Counted from the stretch's first letter, positions 41,619-51,201 are shown. The stretch: DNA of 64,000 bases from Trabulsiella odontotermitis (GCF_030053895.1 NZ_CP125781.1:3410001-3474000), one strand, 5' to 3'. Program-made: numbers and translations. The notes: generated from the sequence alone by a model not told the origin.

Positions 41619-43377
41619 GGGTCACCTCCTCTGCCGGTGCATCGTTCAGCGCCGCTTCCAGTTGCTGGTAGCGATACATATCGCGATACCATCCCGACTG
41701 CGCCGCCAGTTGTTCATGCCTTCCGCGCTGGGCGATGTGCCCATGCTGCATGACGATAATTTCGCTGGCGTCGGTCAGCGCCGACAGCCGGTGCGCGCTG
41801 ATAATCACCGTACGCCCTTCGCCCCACTGGCGCAGGTTATGCAGGATCTGGTGTTCCGTGCGGCCATCCACCGCCGACAGCGCGTCGTCGAGGATCAGAA
41901 TTTCCGCTTCCAGCAGCAGCGCGCGGGCAATCGCGATGCGCTGTTTTTGCCCGCCGGAGAGCATTACGCCGCGCTCGCCCACTTCAGTGTCATATCCCTG
42001 CGGCAGACGCAGGATATCGTCATGGACACTCGCCAGCCGCGCCGCGTGTTCAATCTCCTGTTGCGTCGCGCCGGGTCTTCCCAACGCGATATTGCTCGCC
42101 ACGGTATCGGAAAACAGGAATGGAGTCTGACTCACCACCGCCAGACGGCTACGCCAGTCGTCCAGTTTCAGGCGCGGCAAGGGGATATCGTGATAACGGA
42201 TCTCGCCCTGCGTCACGTCGAAATGGCGCTGGATCAGCGACAACACGGTAGATTTACCCGCGCCGGTCGGGCCGCAGATCCCGAGCATCTGCCCGGGCTG
42301 GAGCGTGAAGTTAACCTTCTCCAGCGTCGTGGCATCGGTATGTGGATAGTGAAACTCGCGAATAGCCACCGCCAGCGCGCCACGCCCGGCAGGAATCGCG
42401 TCTTCGCCATCGTTCACCACCGGCGCTTCCGCCAGCATCGCGCGAATGCGGCTGTAGGCGGCGCTGCCGCGCTCAACGATGTTAAACATCCACGCCAGCG
42501 CCAGCATCGGCCAAATCATCAGCCCGAGGTACATCATAAAACTGGTGAGCTGACCGAGCGTGATCGTGCCCTGAGTGACCATCCAGCTACCACCGCCGAT
42601 CGCCAGCAGGTTTGCCATTCCGATAGCGATATAAATCGTCGGATCAAAACGGGCATCAACGCGGGCCACACGCATGTTTTTCACGCCGGTATCCGCCGCA
42701 TCAGCAGCAAACAACGCCGACTGGCGATCCTCAAGCCCGAAGGCTTTGATCATGCGGATGCTGGTCATGCTCTCCTGGGTACGATCATTCAGCGTGGAGA
42801 ACGCCGCCTGCGCCAGTTTGAAGCGTTCGTGCAGCATGTCGCCGTAACGTTTGATCACCAGCGCCATGACAGGCATCGGCACCAGCGCCAGCAGGGTTAA
42901 CTGCCAGCTGATTTGCGTGGACATCACGATCAGCACCGCCAGGCCCGTGACCATGGAATCCACCAGCGTCAGTACACCTTCCCCGGCAGCAAACACCACA
43001 CGGTCGACGTCGTTGGTCGCACGGGCCATTAAGTCACCGGTACGATGGCGGAGATAAAATTCCGGGTGCTGACGGCTGAGCTGACGGTAATAATCTTCCC
43101 GCAGCTCGACAGCCAGTTGATAAGACGCGCCAAACAACAGCACGCGCCAGACATAGCGCAGCAGATAAACCACCACGGCGATCAGCAACATCGTGCCGAT
43201 CCACATCAACACGCGCGCTGAGGTGTAATGTTGTTCGGTGACGCCATCTACGATAATCCCCACCACTTTCGGCGGGATGAGCTGTAAAAAGGCGATGATA
43301 ATAAGCAGTGATACGGCCCCGAGGTAGCGTCGCCACTCCCGACGGAAATACCAGCTTAATTGAGCAAATAAACGCAA
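41605..43377 (-). CDS. mdlA: ABC half-transporter MdlA
   Basis: A 590-residue ABC half-transporter, the E. coli length. The membrane domain (about residues 1-310) has six segments. The ATPase has Walker A GPTGAGKST, signature LSGGQKQRIAIARAL, Walker B ILILDDALSAVD. The Glu after the Walker B is Asp, as expected for one degenerate site of a heterodimer, while MdlB keeps Glu. It follows decR in the same direction with a gap of 44 bases. Confidence 0.94.
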   Translation of the reverse strand: MRLFAQLSWYFRREWRRYLGAVSLLIIIAFLQLIPPKVVGIIVDGVTEQHYTSARVLMWIGTMLLIAVVVYLLRYVWRVLLFGASYQLAVELREDYYRQLSRQHPEFYLRHRTGDLMARATNDVDRVVFAAGEGVLTLVDSMVTGLAVLIVMSTQISWQLTLLALVPMPVMALVIKRYGDMLHERFKLAQAAFSTLNDRTQESMTSIRMIKAFGLEDRQSALFAADAADTGVKNMRVARVDARFDPTIYIAIGMANLLAIGGGSWMVTQGTITLGQLTSFMMYLGLMIWPMLALAWMFNIVERGSAAYSRIRAMLAEAPVVNDGEDAIPAGRGALAVAIREFHYPHTDATTLEKVNFTLQPGQMLGICGPTGAGKSTVLSLIQRHFDVTQGEIRYHDIPLPRLKLDDWRSRLAVVSQTPFLFSDTVASNIALGRPGATQQEIEHAARLASVHDDILRLPQGYDTEVGERGVMLSGGQKQRIAIARALLLEAEILILDDALSAVDGRTEHQILHNLRQWGEGRTVIISAHRLSALTDASEIIVMQHGHIAQRGRHEQLAAQSGWYRDMYRYQQLEAALNDAPAEEVTHEES

Positions 43378-43421
43378 GCAGTTTGATCCTGAACGTGATT
43401 GTCCGGTTAAAACCGGGAGAA

Positions 43422-43880
43422 TTAGTCAATCGGTAACGCGGTAGTGAATTTTATCTGTTCCATGGCAAAACTGGAGGTTACATCCGATAAGCCAGGCACA
43501 TTGTTCACCAGCCGTTTATAGAAGTCGTCATAGCGTTTCATATCCGCGACCTGCACGCGCATCAGGTAATCGTATTCACCTGCCATGCGCCAGAACCCCA
43601 GGACTTCCGGCATTTGCGAGACTTCAGTGACAAAACGGCAATACCAGTCGCTGCTGTGATGCTGCGTTTTGATCAGTACAAAGGCAGTCAGGCCCAACCC
43701 CAGTTTTTCGGCATCCAGCAACGCGACCCGCCCGAGCAAAATGCCATCATCTTCGAGACGTTTCAGCCGTTTCCAGCAGGGTGTGGTGGTCAGATTAACG
43801 GCATCAGCCAGCTCCTGCAAAGAGAGGGTGCAGTCTGCCTGCAGCAGGGAAAGCAGCTTTCGGTCAATTTTATCTAACAC
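43422..43880 (-). CDS. decR: Lrp/AsnC-family regulator DecR
   Basis: DecR (YbaO) activates the cysteine desulfidase gene in response to cysteine in E. coli. The 152-residue product has the family layout: an N-terminal helix-turn-helix (LSLQELADAVNLTTTPCWKRLKRLEDDGI) and a C-terminal RAM effector domain (LGFWRMAGEYDYLMRVQVADM). It is upstream of mdlAB, which may form one transcript with it. Confidence 0.94.
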   Translation of the reverse strand: MLDKIDRKLLSLLQADCTLSLQELADAVNLTTTPCWKRLKRLEDDGILLGRVALLDAEKLGLGLTAFVLIKTQHHSSDWYCRFVTEVSQMPEVLGFWRMAGEYDYLMRVQVADMKRYDDFYKRLVNNVPGLSDVTSSFAMEQIKFTTALPID

Positions 43881-43998
43881 AACACACCTCGGGAGAATTT
43901 TTTTCTCCTTTTATTCTATTTCAAAGGCTAAACAGCGACAATTTTTTCCGGGCATCGGGCACAAAATGATAAGTCGTCTGCACGTGGATACGCGGCAT

Positions 43999-44031
43999 AA
44001 AAAAAGCCGGGTATCAGAGGATATCCGGCTT
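43999..44031 (-). terminator. Rho-independent terminator of cof
   Basis: On the reverse strand AAGCCGGATAT pairs with ATACCCGGCTT around a short loop, and is followed by a run of T. It begins 17 bases after the cof stop. Confidence 0.88.
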
Positions 44032-44047
44032 GCTGGAAGGGATCTCG

Positions 44048-44866
44048 TCATTCGGGGGAATAAGGAAGATGTGGTGTGTCCAGCCAATGCGTCAAAAAGT
44101 GGGAAACCGCCTGATTCTGGCAGTGCCCGATAACCGTTAAGTGGGGCAATTCCGCTTTGAGTTGCGGCATGGCATTGCCCATGATCACGCCACGACCAAC
44201 CAGCCCCAGCATTTCGCGATCGTTCATTGCGTCACCAAAGGCCATGCAATCCTGCATCGTCATGCCGAGATGCCCGCTCAGCACCGAGAGCGCCGCGCCT
44301 TTGTTACAGCCTACCGGCAGCACTTCCAGGCAATCGACCGCCGAGAAGCAGAGGTTAGCGCGCTCGCCCAGCGCCTCGCGCAGTTGCACCTGCAAACGGA
44401 CCAGATCGTCATGATCGCCACAGAAACAGATCTTGGTAACGTCACTGGCAGGCAGCGCTTTGAGATCGCATATCTGATAGTGGAAACCGCTGTAGACGTG
44501 GGCGTGGAGCAGATCAGGGATGTCTTTATCCGTCAGCCAGCCATTGTCATTAAAGGCGTGAATACTTGCTTTGGTATCCCAGACGGTATGCAAAACGCAG
44601 TGGGCGATGTCAGGCGCCAGATCGCTGCGATGCAACACCTCGCCTTCCAGCGAATGGATGCGCGTGCCGTTGCCGGTGATCAGAAACGCGTCCAGCGCAA
44701 AGCGACCAATCAGATGGCGCATTTCCAGCACATGACGACCGGTAGCGAACGCCAGCGTGATATCACGTTCACGCAGACGTTTCAGCGTCGACAGCGTCTC
44801 ATCACCCAGCAGGTGATTCGGCATCAACAGCGTACCGTCCATATCGAATGCAGCCAGTTTTGCCAT
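44048..44866 (-). CDS. cof: HAD-family phosphatase Cof (HMP-PP phosphatase)
   Basis: Cof hydrolyses 4-amino-5-hydroxymethyl-2-methylpyrimidine pyrophosphate, a thiamine intermediate, and related phosphates. The 272-residue product equals the E. coli length. HAD motif I is DMDGTLL, motif II is FATGRH, the Lys is in GCNKGAALS and motif IV is FGDAMNDREML. The Cof-type C2 cap lies between. It is divergent from ybaE. Confidence 0.95.
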   Translation of the reverse strand: MAKLAAFDMDGTLLMPNHLLGDETLSTLKRLRERDITLAFATGRHVLEMRHLIGRFALDAFLITGNGTRIHSLEGEVLHRSDLAPDIAHCVLHTVWDTKASIHAFNDNGWLTDKDIPDLLHAHVYSGFHYQICDLKALPASDVTKICFCGDHDDLVRLQVQLREALGERANLCFSAVDCLEVLPVGCNKGAALSVLSGHLGMTMQDCMAFGDAMNDREMLGLVGRGVIMGNAMPQLKAELPHLTVIGHCQNQAVSHFLTHWLDTPHLPYSPE

Positions 44867-44991
44867 GATCGTTTCCCGGAGTGAAAAATGAGCTATTGCG
44901 AGGTAGTATTATCCGGGATATACGGAAGTAATAGTGAATAGTTCATTTTTATTGTTCCGGGTTTTTGTTCCGCCGGAGAGGCCGACTTACG

Positions 44992-46707
44992 ATGAGAGTG
45001 TTAAACCGACTGAATCAGTTCCAGCGTCTGTGGCAACCCGGGCAGGGCACGCCGCAACAGGTGACGGTGGCAGAACTCGCTGAACGCTGTTTCTGCAGTG
45101 AGCGTCACGTCAGAACACTGCTGCGTCAGGCGCAGGATGCTGGCTGGTTGGAGTGGCAGGCGCAATCGGGGCGCGGTAAGCGCGGGACGCTGCGTTTTCT
45201 GACGACGCCCGATACCCTGCGAAATCAGATGATGGAACAGGCGCTCCGCGAGGGGCAACAACAGAATGCACTGGAGCTGGCGCAACTGGCGCCGGTAGAG
45301 TTGCGGGCACTGCTGCACCCGTTTCTCGGCGGCCAGTGGCAGAACAACACCCCGACGCTGCGTATCCCCTACTATCGCCCACTCGACCCGCTGCATCCGG
45401 GTTTTCTGCCCGGACGCGCGGAACAACACCTGGTCGGGCAGATTTTTTCCGGTTTAACGCGCTTCTCGCTGGATTCCGCCCGGCCTGTTGGCGATCTCGC
45501 CCATCACTGGGAGGCCAGCGACGATGGCCTGCGCTGGCACTTTTACATTCGCTCCACGCTGCACTGGCATAACGGCGATGTGGTTGAAACCGCGCAGCTT
45601 CAGCAGCGCCTGTTGATGCTGCTCACATTACCGCGGATGCGCGAACTGTTCGCCAGTGTCAAAGCGATTGAAATCACCCATGCGCAATGCCTGACCTTTA
45701 CACTGCATCACCCGGATTACTGGTTACCGTGGCGACTTGCCAGCTACTGCAGCCTGCTGGCGCACCCGGATAACCCGGAGCTTGGCACCGGTCCGTTCAA
45801 GCTGAAAATCTTCGAACCGGAACTGGTCAGGCTGGAGAGTCACGCCCGCTATCATTTGAGTCACCCGTTACTGCAGGCGATCGAATACTGGATCACCCCA
45901 CAACTGTTCATCAAAGACATGGGATCCAGTTGCCGTCATCCGATCGAAATCGCCATTGGGAAACCCGAAGAGCAGGATCAACTGCGACTGGTCAGTAACA
46001 GCATCAGCCTCGGTTTTTGCTATCTGGCGCTTCGCCAGAGCGAACGACTCACGCCAGCGCAGGCGCAGCGGGTGATTGCGCTGATCCATCGCACAACACT
46101 TCTTCAAACGCTGCCGCTTGATGAAAACCTGATCACCCCCTGCGATGAACTGTTGCCCGGGTGGCCTATCCCACAATGGGCAGAAGACGAACAGGTGGCG
46201 CTGCCGACATCCTTAACGCTGATTTACCATCTGCCGGTGGAGCTTCACACGATGGCGGAACAACTCCGCCAGGCGCTGGCCGCGCGGGGCTGCCAGCTGA
46301 CAGTGATTTTTCATGACGCGAAAACCTGGGATGGTTGCCCGGCCCTGGCCTGCGCTGATCTGATGATGGGCGACAGGCTGATTGGCGAAACGCCGGAATA
46401 TACGCTGGAACAATGGATGCGCTGCGATCCGCTGTGGCTGAACGTCCTGACGCATCCGCAATATGCCCATTTACAGGCCACGCTGGATGCAGTCCAGCGC
46501 CAGCGCGATGACGCTTCCCGCGCCACGGCATTACTGGGCGTAGTCAGCAATTTGATGGAAAGCGCGACGCTGACGCCGCTGTTCAACTATCACTATCGGG
46601 TCAGCGCGCCGCCGGGCGTGAATGGTATTCGCCTTACCCCGCGCGGCTGGTTTGATTTTACCGAAGCCTGGCTTCCGGCCTCTTCCGGTGAAGAAGCTGG
46701 TCGCTGA
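44992..46707 (+). CDS. ybaE: SgrR-family regulator/binding protein YbaE
   Basis: A 571-residue protein with an N-terminal SgrR-like winged helix domain (TVAELAERCFCSERHVRTLLRQAQDAGWLEW) and a large solute-binding (SBP_bac_5) domain that starts near residue 160. It has no signal peptide, so it is a cytoplasmic regulator that uses a binding-protein fold as sensor. The target genes are not established. The start MRVLNRLNQFQRLW follows GGAGAG; an ATG nine codons upstream is less likely. E. coli YbaE has 566 residues. Confidence 0.92.
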   Translation: MRVLNRLNQFQRLWQPGQGTPQQVTVAELAERCFCSERHVRTLLRQAQDAGWLEWQAQSGRGKRGTLRFLTTPDTLRNQMMEQALREGQQQNALELAQLAPVELRALLHPFLGGQWQNNTPTLRIPYYRPLDPLHPGFLPGRAEQHLVGQIFSGLTRFSLDSARPVGDLAHHWEASDDGLRWHFYIRSTLHWHNGDVVETAQLQQRLLMLLTLPRMRELFASVKAIEITHAQCLTFTLHHPDYWLPWRLASYCSLLAHPDNPELGTGPFKLKIFEPELVRLESHARYHLSHPLLQAIEYWITPQLFIKDMGSSCRHPIEIAIGKPEEQDQLRLVSNSISLGFCYLALRQSERLTPAQAQRVIALIHRTTLLQTLPLDENLITPCDELLPGWPIPQWAEDEQVALPTSLTLIYHLPVELHTMAEQLRQALAARGCQLTVIFHDAKTWDGCPALACADLMMGDRLIGETPEYTLEQWMRCDPLWLNVLTHPQYAHLQATLDAVQRQRDDASRATALLGVVSNLMESATLTPLFNYHYRVSAPPGVNGIRLTPRGWFDFTEAWLPASSGEEAGR

Positions 46708-46759
46708 GACTTTCTGGCGCTACCATAGCACCCTCATTTTTTGACTGTCAGGAATTGCC

Positions 46760-47455
46760 ATGAAACGCGCCGTTGTCGTCTTTAGCGGAGGACAAGATTC
46801 CACCACCTGCCTGGTACAGGCATTGCACCAGTACGATGAAGTTCATTGCGTCACATTCGATTATGGTCAGCGCCATCGCGCCGAAATCGACGTTGCGCGC
46901 GACTTAGCGCTGAAGCTTGGCGCAAGAGCGCATAAAGTGCTGGATACGACGCTGCTCAACGAACTGGCCATCAGTAGTCTGACCCGCGACAGCATTCCGG
47001 TACCGGATTACGAACCGGACGCCGACGGCATCCCCAATACCTTTGTGCCGGGCCGCAACATTCTGTTCCTCACGCTGGCGGCGATTTATGCTTATCAGGT
47101 CAAAGCCGAAGCGGTGATCACCGGCGTCTGCGAAACCGATTTTTCCGGTTACCCGGACTGCCGTGACGAATTTGTCAAAGCGCTGAACCATGCGGTGAAT
47201 CTGGGCATGGCGAAAGAGATCCGCTTTGAAACGCCGCTGATGTGGATAGACAAAGCCGAAACCTGGGCGCTGGCAGACTACTGGGGCAAACTGGATCTGG
47301 TACGCCGCGAAACGCTCACCTGCTATAACGGCATCCAAGGCGACGGTTGCGGACACTGCGCAGCCTGTAACCTGCGCGCCAACGGTCTGAACCATTATCT
47401 AAGCGATAAACCTGGCGTTATGGCTGCAATGAAAGCGAAGACCGGGCTGAAGTAA
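46760..47455 (+). CDS. queC: 7-cyano-7-deazaguanine synthase QueC
   Basis: QueC converts 7-carboxy-7-deazaguanine to preQ0 with ATP and ammonia in queuosine synthesis. The 231-residue product has the E. coli length. The PP-loop SGGQDSTTC binds ATP, and the four zinc cysteines lie at the C-terminus in CGHCAACNLRANG together with an upstream Cys. The region GVCETDFSGYPDCRDEF is conserved in the family. It follows ybaE by 52 bases. Confidence 0.96.
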   Translation: MKRAVVVFSGGQDSTTCLVQALHQYDEVHCVTFDYGQRHRAEIDVARDLALKLGARAHKVLDTTLLNELAISSLTRDSIPVPDYEPDADGIPNTFVPGRNILFLTLAAIYAYQVKAEAVITGVCETDFSGYPDCRDEFVKALNHAVNLGMAKEIRFETPLMWIDKAETWALADYWGKLDLVRRETLTCYNGIQGDGCGHCAACNLRANGLNHYLSDKPGVMAAMKAKTGLK

Positions 47456-47463
47456 TTCATGAT

Positions 47464-47486
47464 CCCCGGCATTGGGTTTGCCGGGG
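47464..47486. terminator. Hairpin after queC
   Basis: CCCCGGC (47464-47470) and GCCGGGG (47480-47486) form a perfect stem with a nine-base loop between convergent queC and hicB. A T run is lacking, so the function is inferred from position. Confidence 0.45.
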
Positions 47487-47487
47487 G

Positions 47488-47901
47488 TTACGAAAACGGC
47501 TTTGTGATACGTTCAAGTGCAGCCTGAGCAAGAAACCCGGAACGACTCTTAAACTCAGGATGACGTGCAACGCAGCGGTCGATTCGGTCAATGAGTGATT
47601 TCGGCAACGTTACATTGATTTTCTCCGACCCACCCAGCAGACGGCTCACATCAATATCCACCAGTGCCCACGTCATACCCTGATACTGCGGTTGCGCCAC
47701 CAGATCGTTTACCGTCGAGATAAGCGGAATATCCTCACCCATTTCAACGAGCAGTTCGATATGCGCGGTAATCGCTTCCCGCGCGTTTACGATGGCTTCA
47801 TCCAGCGTATCTCCTGCAGAGAAGCAGCCAGGAAGATCCGGCACAATGACCCCCCAGGCATGCTTTTCATCGCCACTTTCAACTACAATTGGGTAATACA
47901 T
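47488..47901 (-). CDS. hicB: HicB-family antitoxin
   Basis: A 137-residue antitoxin. The N-terminal partly degraded RNase H-like HicB domain has YYPIVVESGDE and GVIVPDLPGCFSAGDTLDEAI. The C-terminus is a ribbon-helix-helix DNA-binding domain (INVTLPKSLIDRIDRCVARH). Long HicB proteins of this kind repress their own operon. The start at 47901 follows GGAGA and lies one base after the hicA stop; an ATG seven codons upstream would overlap hicA. Confidence 0.9.
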   Translation of the reverse strand: MYYPIVVESGDEKHAWGVIVPDLPGCFSAGDTLDEAIVNAREAITAHIELLVEMGEDIPLISTVNDLVAQPQYQGMTWALVDIDVSRLLGGSEKINVTLPKSLIDRIDRCVARHPEFKSRSGFLAQAALERITKPFS

Positions 47902-47902
47902 A

Positions 47903-48109
47903 CTATCTCCAGGGTAACGCAAGAGGATTTTCGTAGCCTGCCTGGCGACGGATACTTTTTACGGTTCCGACGGGTAAATCTTTTTTCGGATGTGGAACAG
48001 TTACCAGTCCACGCTTAATCGGGTGACGGAAGTGATGATGGCTTCCGGTCACCCTGATTAAAATCCAGCCATCGGCTATGAGCTCAGCGATCAATGCTTT
48101 ACTATTCAT
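47903..48109 (-). CDS. hicA: HicA-family mRNA interferase toxin
   Basis: A 68-residue HicA toxin of the dsRBD-like fold, which cleaves mRNA when free of HicB. The catalytic His lies in the hallmark GSHHHFRHP, and the following VTVPHPKKDLPVGTVKSI is also typical. It is upstream of hicB in one operon, between queC and fadM, where E. coli has no such genes, so the pair is probably an acquired module. Confidence 0.92.
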   Translation of the reverse strand: MNSKALIAELIADGWILIRVTGSHHHFRHPIKRGLVTVPHPKKDLPVGTVKSIRRQAGYENPLALPWR

Positions 48110-48160
48110 CCATGATATCCTGGATTTTTAAATAACTCCAATAACCCCATAACAAGGCAT

Positions 48161-48559
48161 TTATGCCACCATCTGCTCAAGGTGCTCGCGGAGTTCGCCT
48201 TCCAGTGCGAGCGACTTCTGCGTTTTAAGATCGATACAGACAAACGTAATCAGGGCATCCGCTACCACTTCCCCTTCGGGTTCCAGCGTGACGACCTGGC
48301 TCAGCACACCGCTTTTGCCGTTGAGTTGTTTTACGGCACTGGTCACCGTCAGCAGGTCGCCGAGCACCGCCGGACGCCGGTAATTGATATTGATGTTAAC
48401 CACCACAAACGCGATGTTATGGGCAGTCATCCACTGAAAACCGGCACTGTTTTCCAGTCCGTCCCAGCGCGCCTCTTCGAGAAACTCCAGATAGCGGGCG
48501 TTATTTACGTGCTGATAAACATCGAGATGGTATCCACGAACCTTGATTTGAGTCTGCAT
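48161..48559 (-). CDS. fadM: Long-chain acyl-CoA thioesterase FadM
   Basis: FadM (YbaW) is a hotdog-fold thioesterase that removes poorly metabolised acyl-CoA during fatty-acid oxidation and is under FadR control in E. coli. The 132-residue product has the same length. The catalytic Asp is in DVYQHVNNARYLEFLEEAR, and the second half has ININYRRPAVLGDLL. It stands alone between hicAB and ybaV. Confidence 0.95.
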   Translation of the reverse strand: MQTQIKVRGYHLDVYQHVNNARYLEFLEEARWDGLENSAGFQWMTAHNIAFVVVNININYRRPAVLGDLLTVTSAVKQLNGKSGVLSQVVTLEPEGEVVADALITFVCIDLKTQKSLALEGELREHLEQMVA

Positions 48560-48597
48560 AGCGCAATAGCCTTATCTTTTTATGTTTAATAGAATCA

Positions 48598-48622
48598 GAG
48601 GTCACACCACTGGTATGACCTC
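48598..48622. terminator. Hairpin downstream of ybaV
   Basis: GAGGTCA (48598-48604) and TGACCTC (48616-48622) form a stem with further ACCA/TGGT pairing inside. It lies 45 bases beyond the ybaV stop in the direction of transcription and lacks a long T run. Confidence 0.45.
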
Positions 48623-48666
48623 TCTAGTCTGGCAAAAAACGGCCACTCTGCAAACTTGCGTCAGGA

Positions 48667-49038
48667 TCAGAGCATCAGATGGGCCAGGTTGCGTTCAACC
48701 AGCGAACTTCCCATTCCCGGCACCTGGCGAAGATCATCAAGCGTTTTGAAAGGACCGTATTCCTCACGAAAGCTGACGATGGCCTGTGCTTTTTTCAGCC
48801 CCACACCGTTCATCACCCGCGCCAGTTCTTCCGCCGGGGCGGTATTGATGCTGACTTTGGTACTTTCCTCATCGGCAGGTTTTACGACATCCGCTTTTTT
48901 CGCCTGCGCCGTTTGCGTTTCAGACTGCGTTTGCGCAGCCTGCGGTTTCGCCGTTGAGCTTGCAGCCAGCGCGTTATGGCCCATACCGGCAAAAACGAGA
49001 CTGGCGGTGATGATGAGGGTTTTAATTCCACGTTTCAT
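48667..49038 (-). CDS. ybaV: Helix-hairpin-helix protein YbaV
   Basis: A 123-residue ComEA-like protein, the same length as E. coli YbaV. A signal peptide (MKRGIKTLIITASLVFAG to ALAA) precedes an Ala/Gln/Lys-rich linker and a C-terminal double helix-hairpin-helix (VSINTAPAEELARVMNGVG and LDDLRQVPGMGSSLVE). It is probably periplasmic and binds DNA; a role is not proven in enterics. An ATG 23 codons upstream lies in a region without family similarity. Confidence 0.92.
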   Translation of the reverse strand: MKRGIKTLIITASLVFAGMGHNALAASSTAKPQAAQTQSETQTAQAKKADVVKPADEESTKVSINTAPAEELARVMNGVGLKKAQAIVSFREEYGPFKTLDDLRQVPGMGSSLVERNLAHLML

Positions 49039-49121
49039 GCTGTTTTCTCCTTGTTTGTTGACAGCGAGGCCACGATAGCGGGAAGGGAAAAACAGAACAA
49101 AAGACAAATATCAGAAATGGA

Positions 49122-49143
49122 AAAGGCCGCGAGCGCGGCCTTT
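49122..49143 (-). terminator. Terminator downstream of ppiD
   Basis: AAAGGCCGC and GCGGCCTTT form a nine-base stem with a GAGC loop, followed on the reverse strand by TTTT in the stem end. It lies 44 bases after the ppiD stop. Confidence 0.7.
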
Positions 49144-49186
49144 CGGTATTACATGGTGTTACTTAATTCTGCGAAGCGGATTCCGC

Positions 49187-51061
49187 TTACTGCTGCTGTT
49201 CGACGACATCGCCGAGCTTGATTTTGGCCTGTTTGCGCAGGTTACTCATCAACGCTTCGAAGGCGATTTGCGCGTTATTCTGCGTGATGCCCTGAACCAT
49301 CGCTTTCTTCTGCTCTTCCGGCATTGAACCCGCTTTCACGTCGTCCAGCGCCAGCAGCACGACGTTGCCCTGCAGATCGCTACCGATGCCATAGCTCGGC
49401 TTGTCTTTCTGCGGTAGCGGCAGCGTAAACGCCGTCTGGCTTACCGGATCCTGACCGGCACGGCTCAGGGTTTTCGCTTCCCCAAAGCTCAGCCCGGCCG
49501 CTTTCAGTGCTTCAGCACCTTTATCGGTTTTCAGTTCCGCCAGCAATTTTTCTGCATCCAGCTTCGCCTGCTGTTCCGCTTTGGTGTGTTTTACTATGTC
49601 AGCGACCTGGTCTTTGACTTCGCTCAGCGGTTTAACGGCTTCCGCTTTATGCTCGCTGATGCGTAGCACGAACGCGCGATCACCATCAACAGTGATGATG
49701 TCGGAGTTACTGCCCGGCGTACCGTTTTCGCCCACCAGACCGCCATTGAAAATGGCATCCGAGACCGGTTTAAAATTCAGTTCTTCCGGCAGCGTGTTTT
49801 GCGTAAACCAGTCGGTTTCCACCACTTTCTGGCCTGAAACCTGCGCCGCACCTGCCAGAGATTCGTTATCGTTGCTGGCCGCGTCGCTCACTTTCTGCTG
49901 CAGCGCATAGTAAGCATCCAGCGCTTTTTCCTGCTTCACTTTCGCTGCGATGTCATCGCGCACGTCGCTCAGCGGTTTTACCTGCGCCGGCTGGACGTCA
50001 TCCAGGCGCGCAACAAGGAAGCCCACCGAGGAGGTGATCACGCCTGACAGTTGCCCTTTCTCTTTCAGACCCGCGTTTTTCAGCTCATCCGGAGTGGTGG
50101 ACTCTTCCAGCCAGCCCATATCGCCACCGTTGCGGGCAGAGATGATGTCCGTCGATTTCGCTTTCGCGACGGTGGCGAAATCTGCGCCTTTATTCAGCTC
50201 ATCCAGCGCCGCTTTCGCATCAGCTTCGGTTTTAGTCTGAATTACGCTGTAGCGGTTACGCTGCGGCTGCGTGAACTGATCTTTGTGCTGATCGTAGTAA
50301 GACTGGATTTCAGCGTCAGAGGCGTTCTCCTGCAGCTCGGCGGCATCCATTTTGATGTAGCTGACGCGAAACTGCTCCGGAGACATGAAGTTGCCTTTGT
50401 TTTGCTCGTAGAAAGCGTTGATTTCCTGATCGCTCACCTGTTGTTTTGCCGCCAGGGCGTTAACATCAATGGTGGCTTCACGCACGACGCGTTGCTGGGA
50501 AACCAGTGCCGCCAGTTCATCAGTCTCGCCTGGCAGCATAAAATCGGTACCGGCGACAGCGTTGATGAGCTGCTGAGTGACCAGTTGATTACGTAGCGCC
50601 TGCGCGTATTGATCGGCGGTCATGCGCATCTGGTTCACAATGCTGTTGAAACGCGCATTGTCAAATTTACCGTCAGTCTGGAACGCCTGAGTATTAAAAA
50701 TGGCCTTCTTTACCTGCTCATCGCTGATGTTCAGACCGAGCTCTTTGGCGTACTGATCGAGCAGCGACTCGTCAATCAGGCGATTCAATACCTGCTGACG
50801 CATCGTTTTCATGTAGTTTTCGTTACTGGCCAGTTCGGAGAATCGGTCACCCAGTTGCTGCTGCATACGGTTACGTTCGCTGGCAACGGCATTTTCAAAC
50901 TGCGGACGGCCAATTTCCTGGCCATTCACTTTCGCGGCATAGGTATTGTTACCGCCAATCAGGTAGCTACTGACGCCGGTCAAAATGAACGACACAATAA
51001 TGATACCGAAAATAATCTTGAGCACGATGCTGTTAGCTGCCGTGCGTAAGTTGTCCATCAT
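49187..51061 (-). CDS. ppiD: Periplasmic chaperone/PPIase PpiD
   Basis: PpiD is a membrane-anchored periplasmic chaperone that sits near the SecYEG translocon. The 624-residue product (one more than E. coli) starts MMDNLRTAANS. One N-terminal membrane segment (VLKIIFGIIIVSFILTGV) is followed by a SurA-like helical chaperone region and a parvulin domain around residues 265-355 (SVIQTKTEADAKAAL to GFLVARLDDVQP). A second, degenerate parvulin-like region follows. It is downstream of hupB in the lon-hupB-ppiD order. Confidence 0.95.
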   Translation of the reverse strand: MMDNLRTAANSIVLKIIFGIIIVSFILTGVSSYLIGGNNTYAAKVNGQEIGRPQFENAVASERNRMQQQLGDRFSELASNENYMKTMRQQVLNRLIDESLLDQYAKELGLNISDEQVKKAIFNTQAFQTDGKFDNARFNSIVNQMRMTADQYAQALRNQLVTQQLINAVAGTDFMLPGETDELAALVSQQRVVREATIDVNALAAKQQVSDQEINAFYEQNKGNFMSPEQFRVSYIKMDAAELQENASDAEIQSYYDQHKDQFTQPQRNRYSVIQTKTEADAKAALDELNKGADFATVAKAKSTDIISARNGGDMGWLEESTTPDELKNAGLKEKGQLSGVITSSVGFLVARLDDVQPAQVKPLSDVRDDIAAKVKQEKALDAYYALQQKVSDAASNDNESLAGAAQVSGQKVVETDWFTQNTLPEELNFKPVSDAIFNGGLVGENGTPGSNSDIITVDGDRAFVLRISEHKAEAVKPLSEVKDQVADIVKHTKAEQQAKLDAEKLLAELKTDKGAEALKAAGLSFGEAKTLSRAGQDPVSQTAFTLPLPQKDKPSYGIGSDLQGNVVLLALDDVKAGSMPEEQKKAMVQGITQNNAQIAFEALMSNLRKQAKIKLGDVVEQQQ

Positions 51062-51201
51062 GGTGTAACAACGCTCCGCTGTAGGTGACTGTAGACCTCG
51101 CGCAGCATAGCACGTCATGACCGCTGCGCGTGAGGCCGTATTTTGACAAGAAAACGGGTCTGTTGTCAGCCCACTACGCGCAATTCTCGCAGAAATGGGA
51201 T

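Noticed and set aside
41476..42900. 474-codon open frame on the + strand
   Set aside because: It lies opposite mdlA, which has all ABC motifs; the open frame has no recognisable domain and is a codon-bias shadow.
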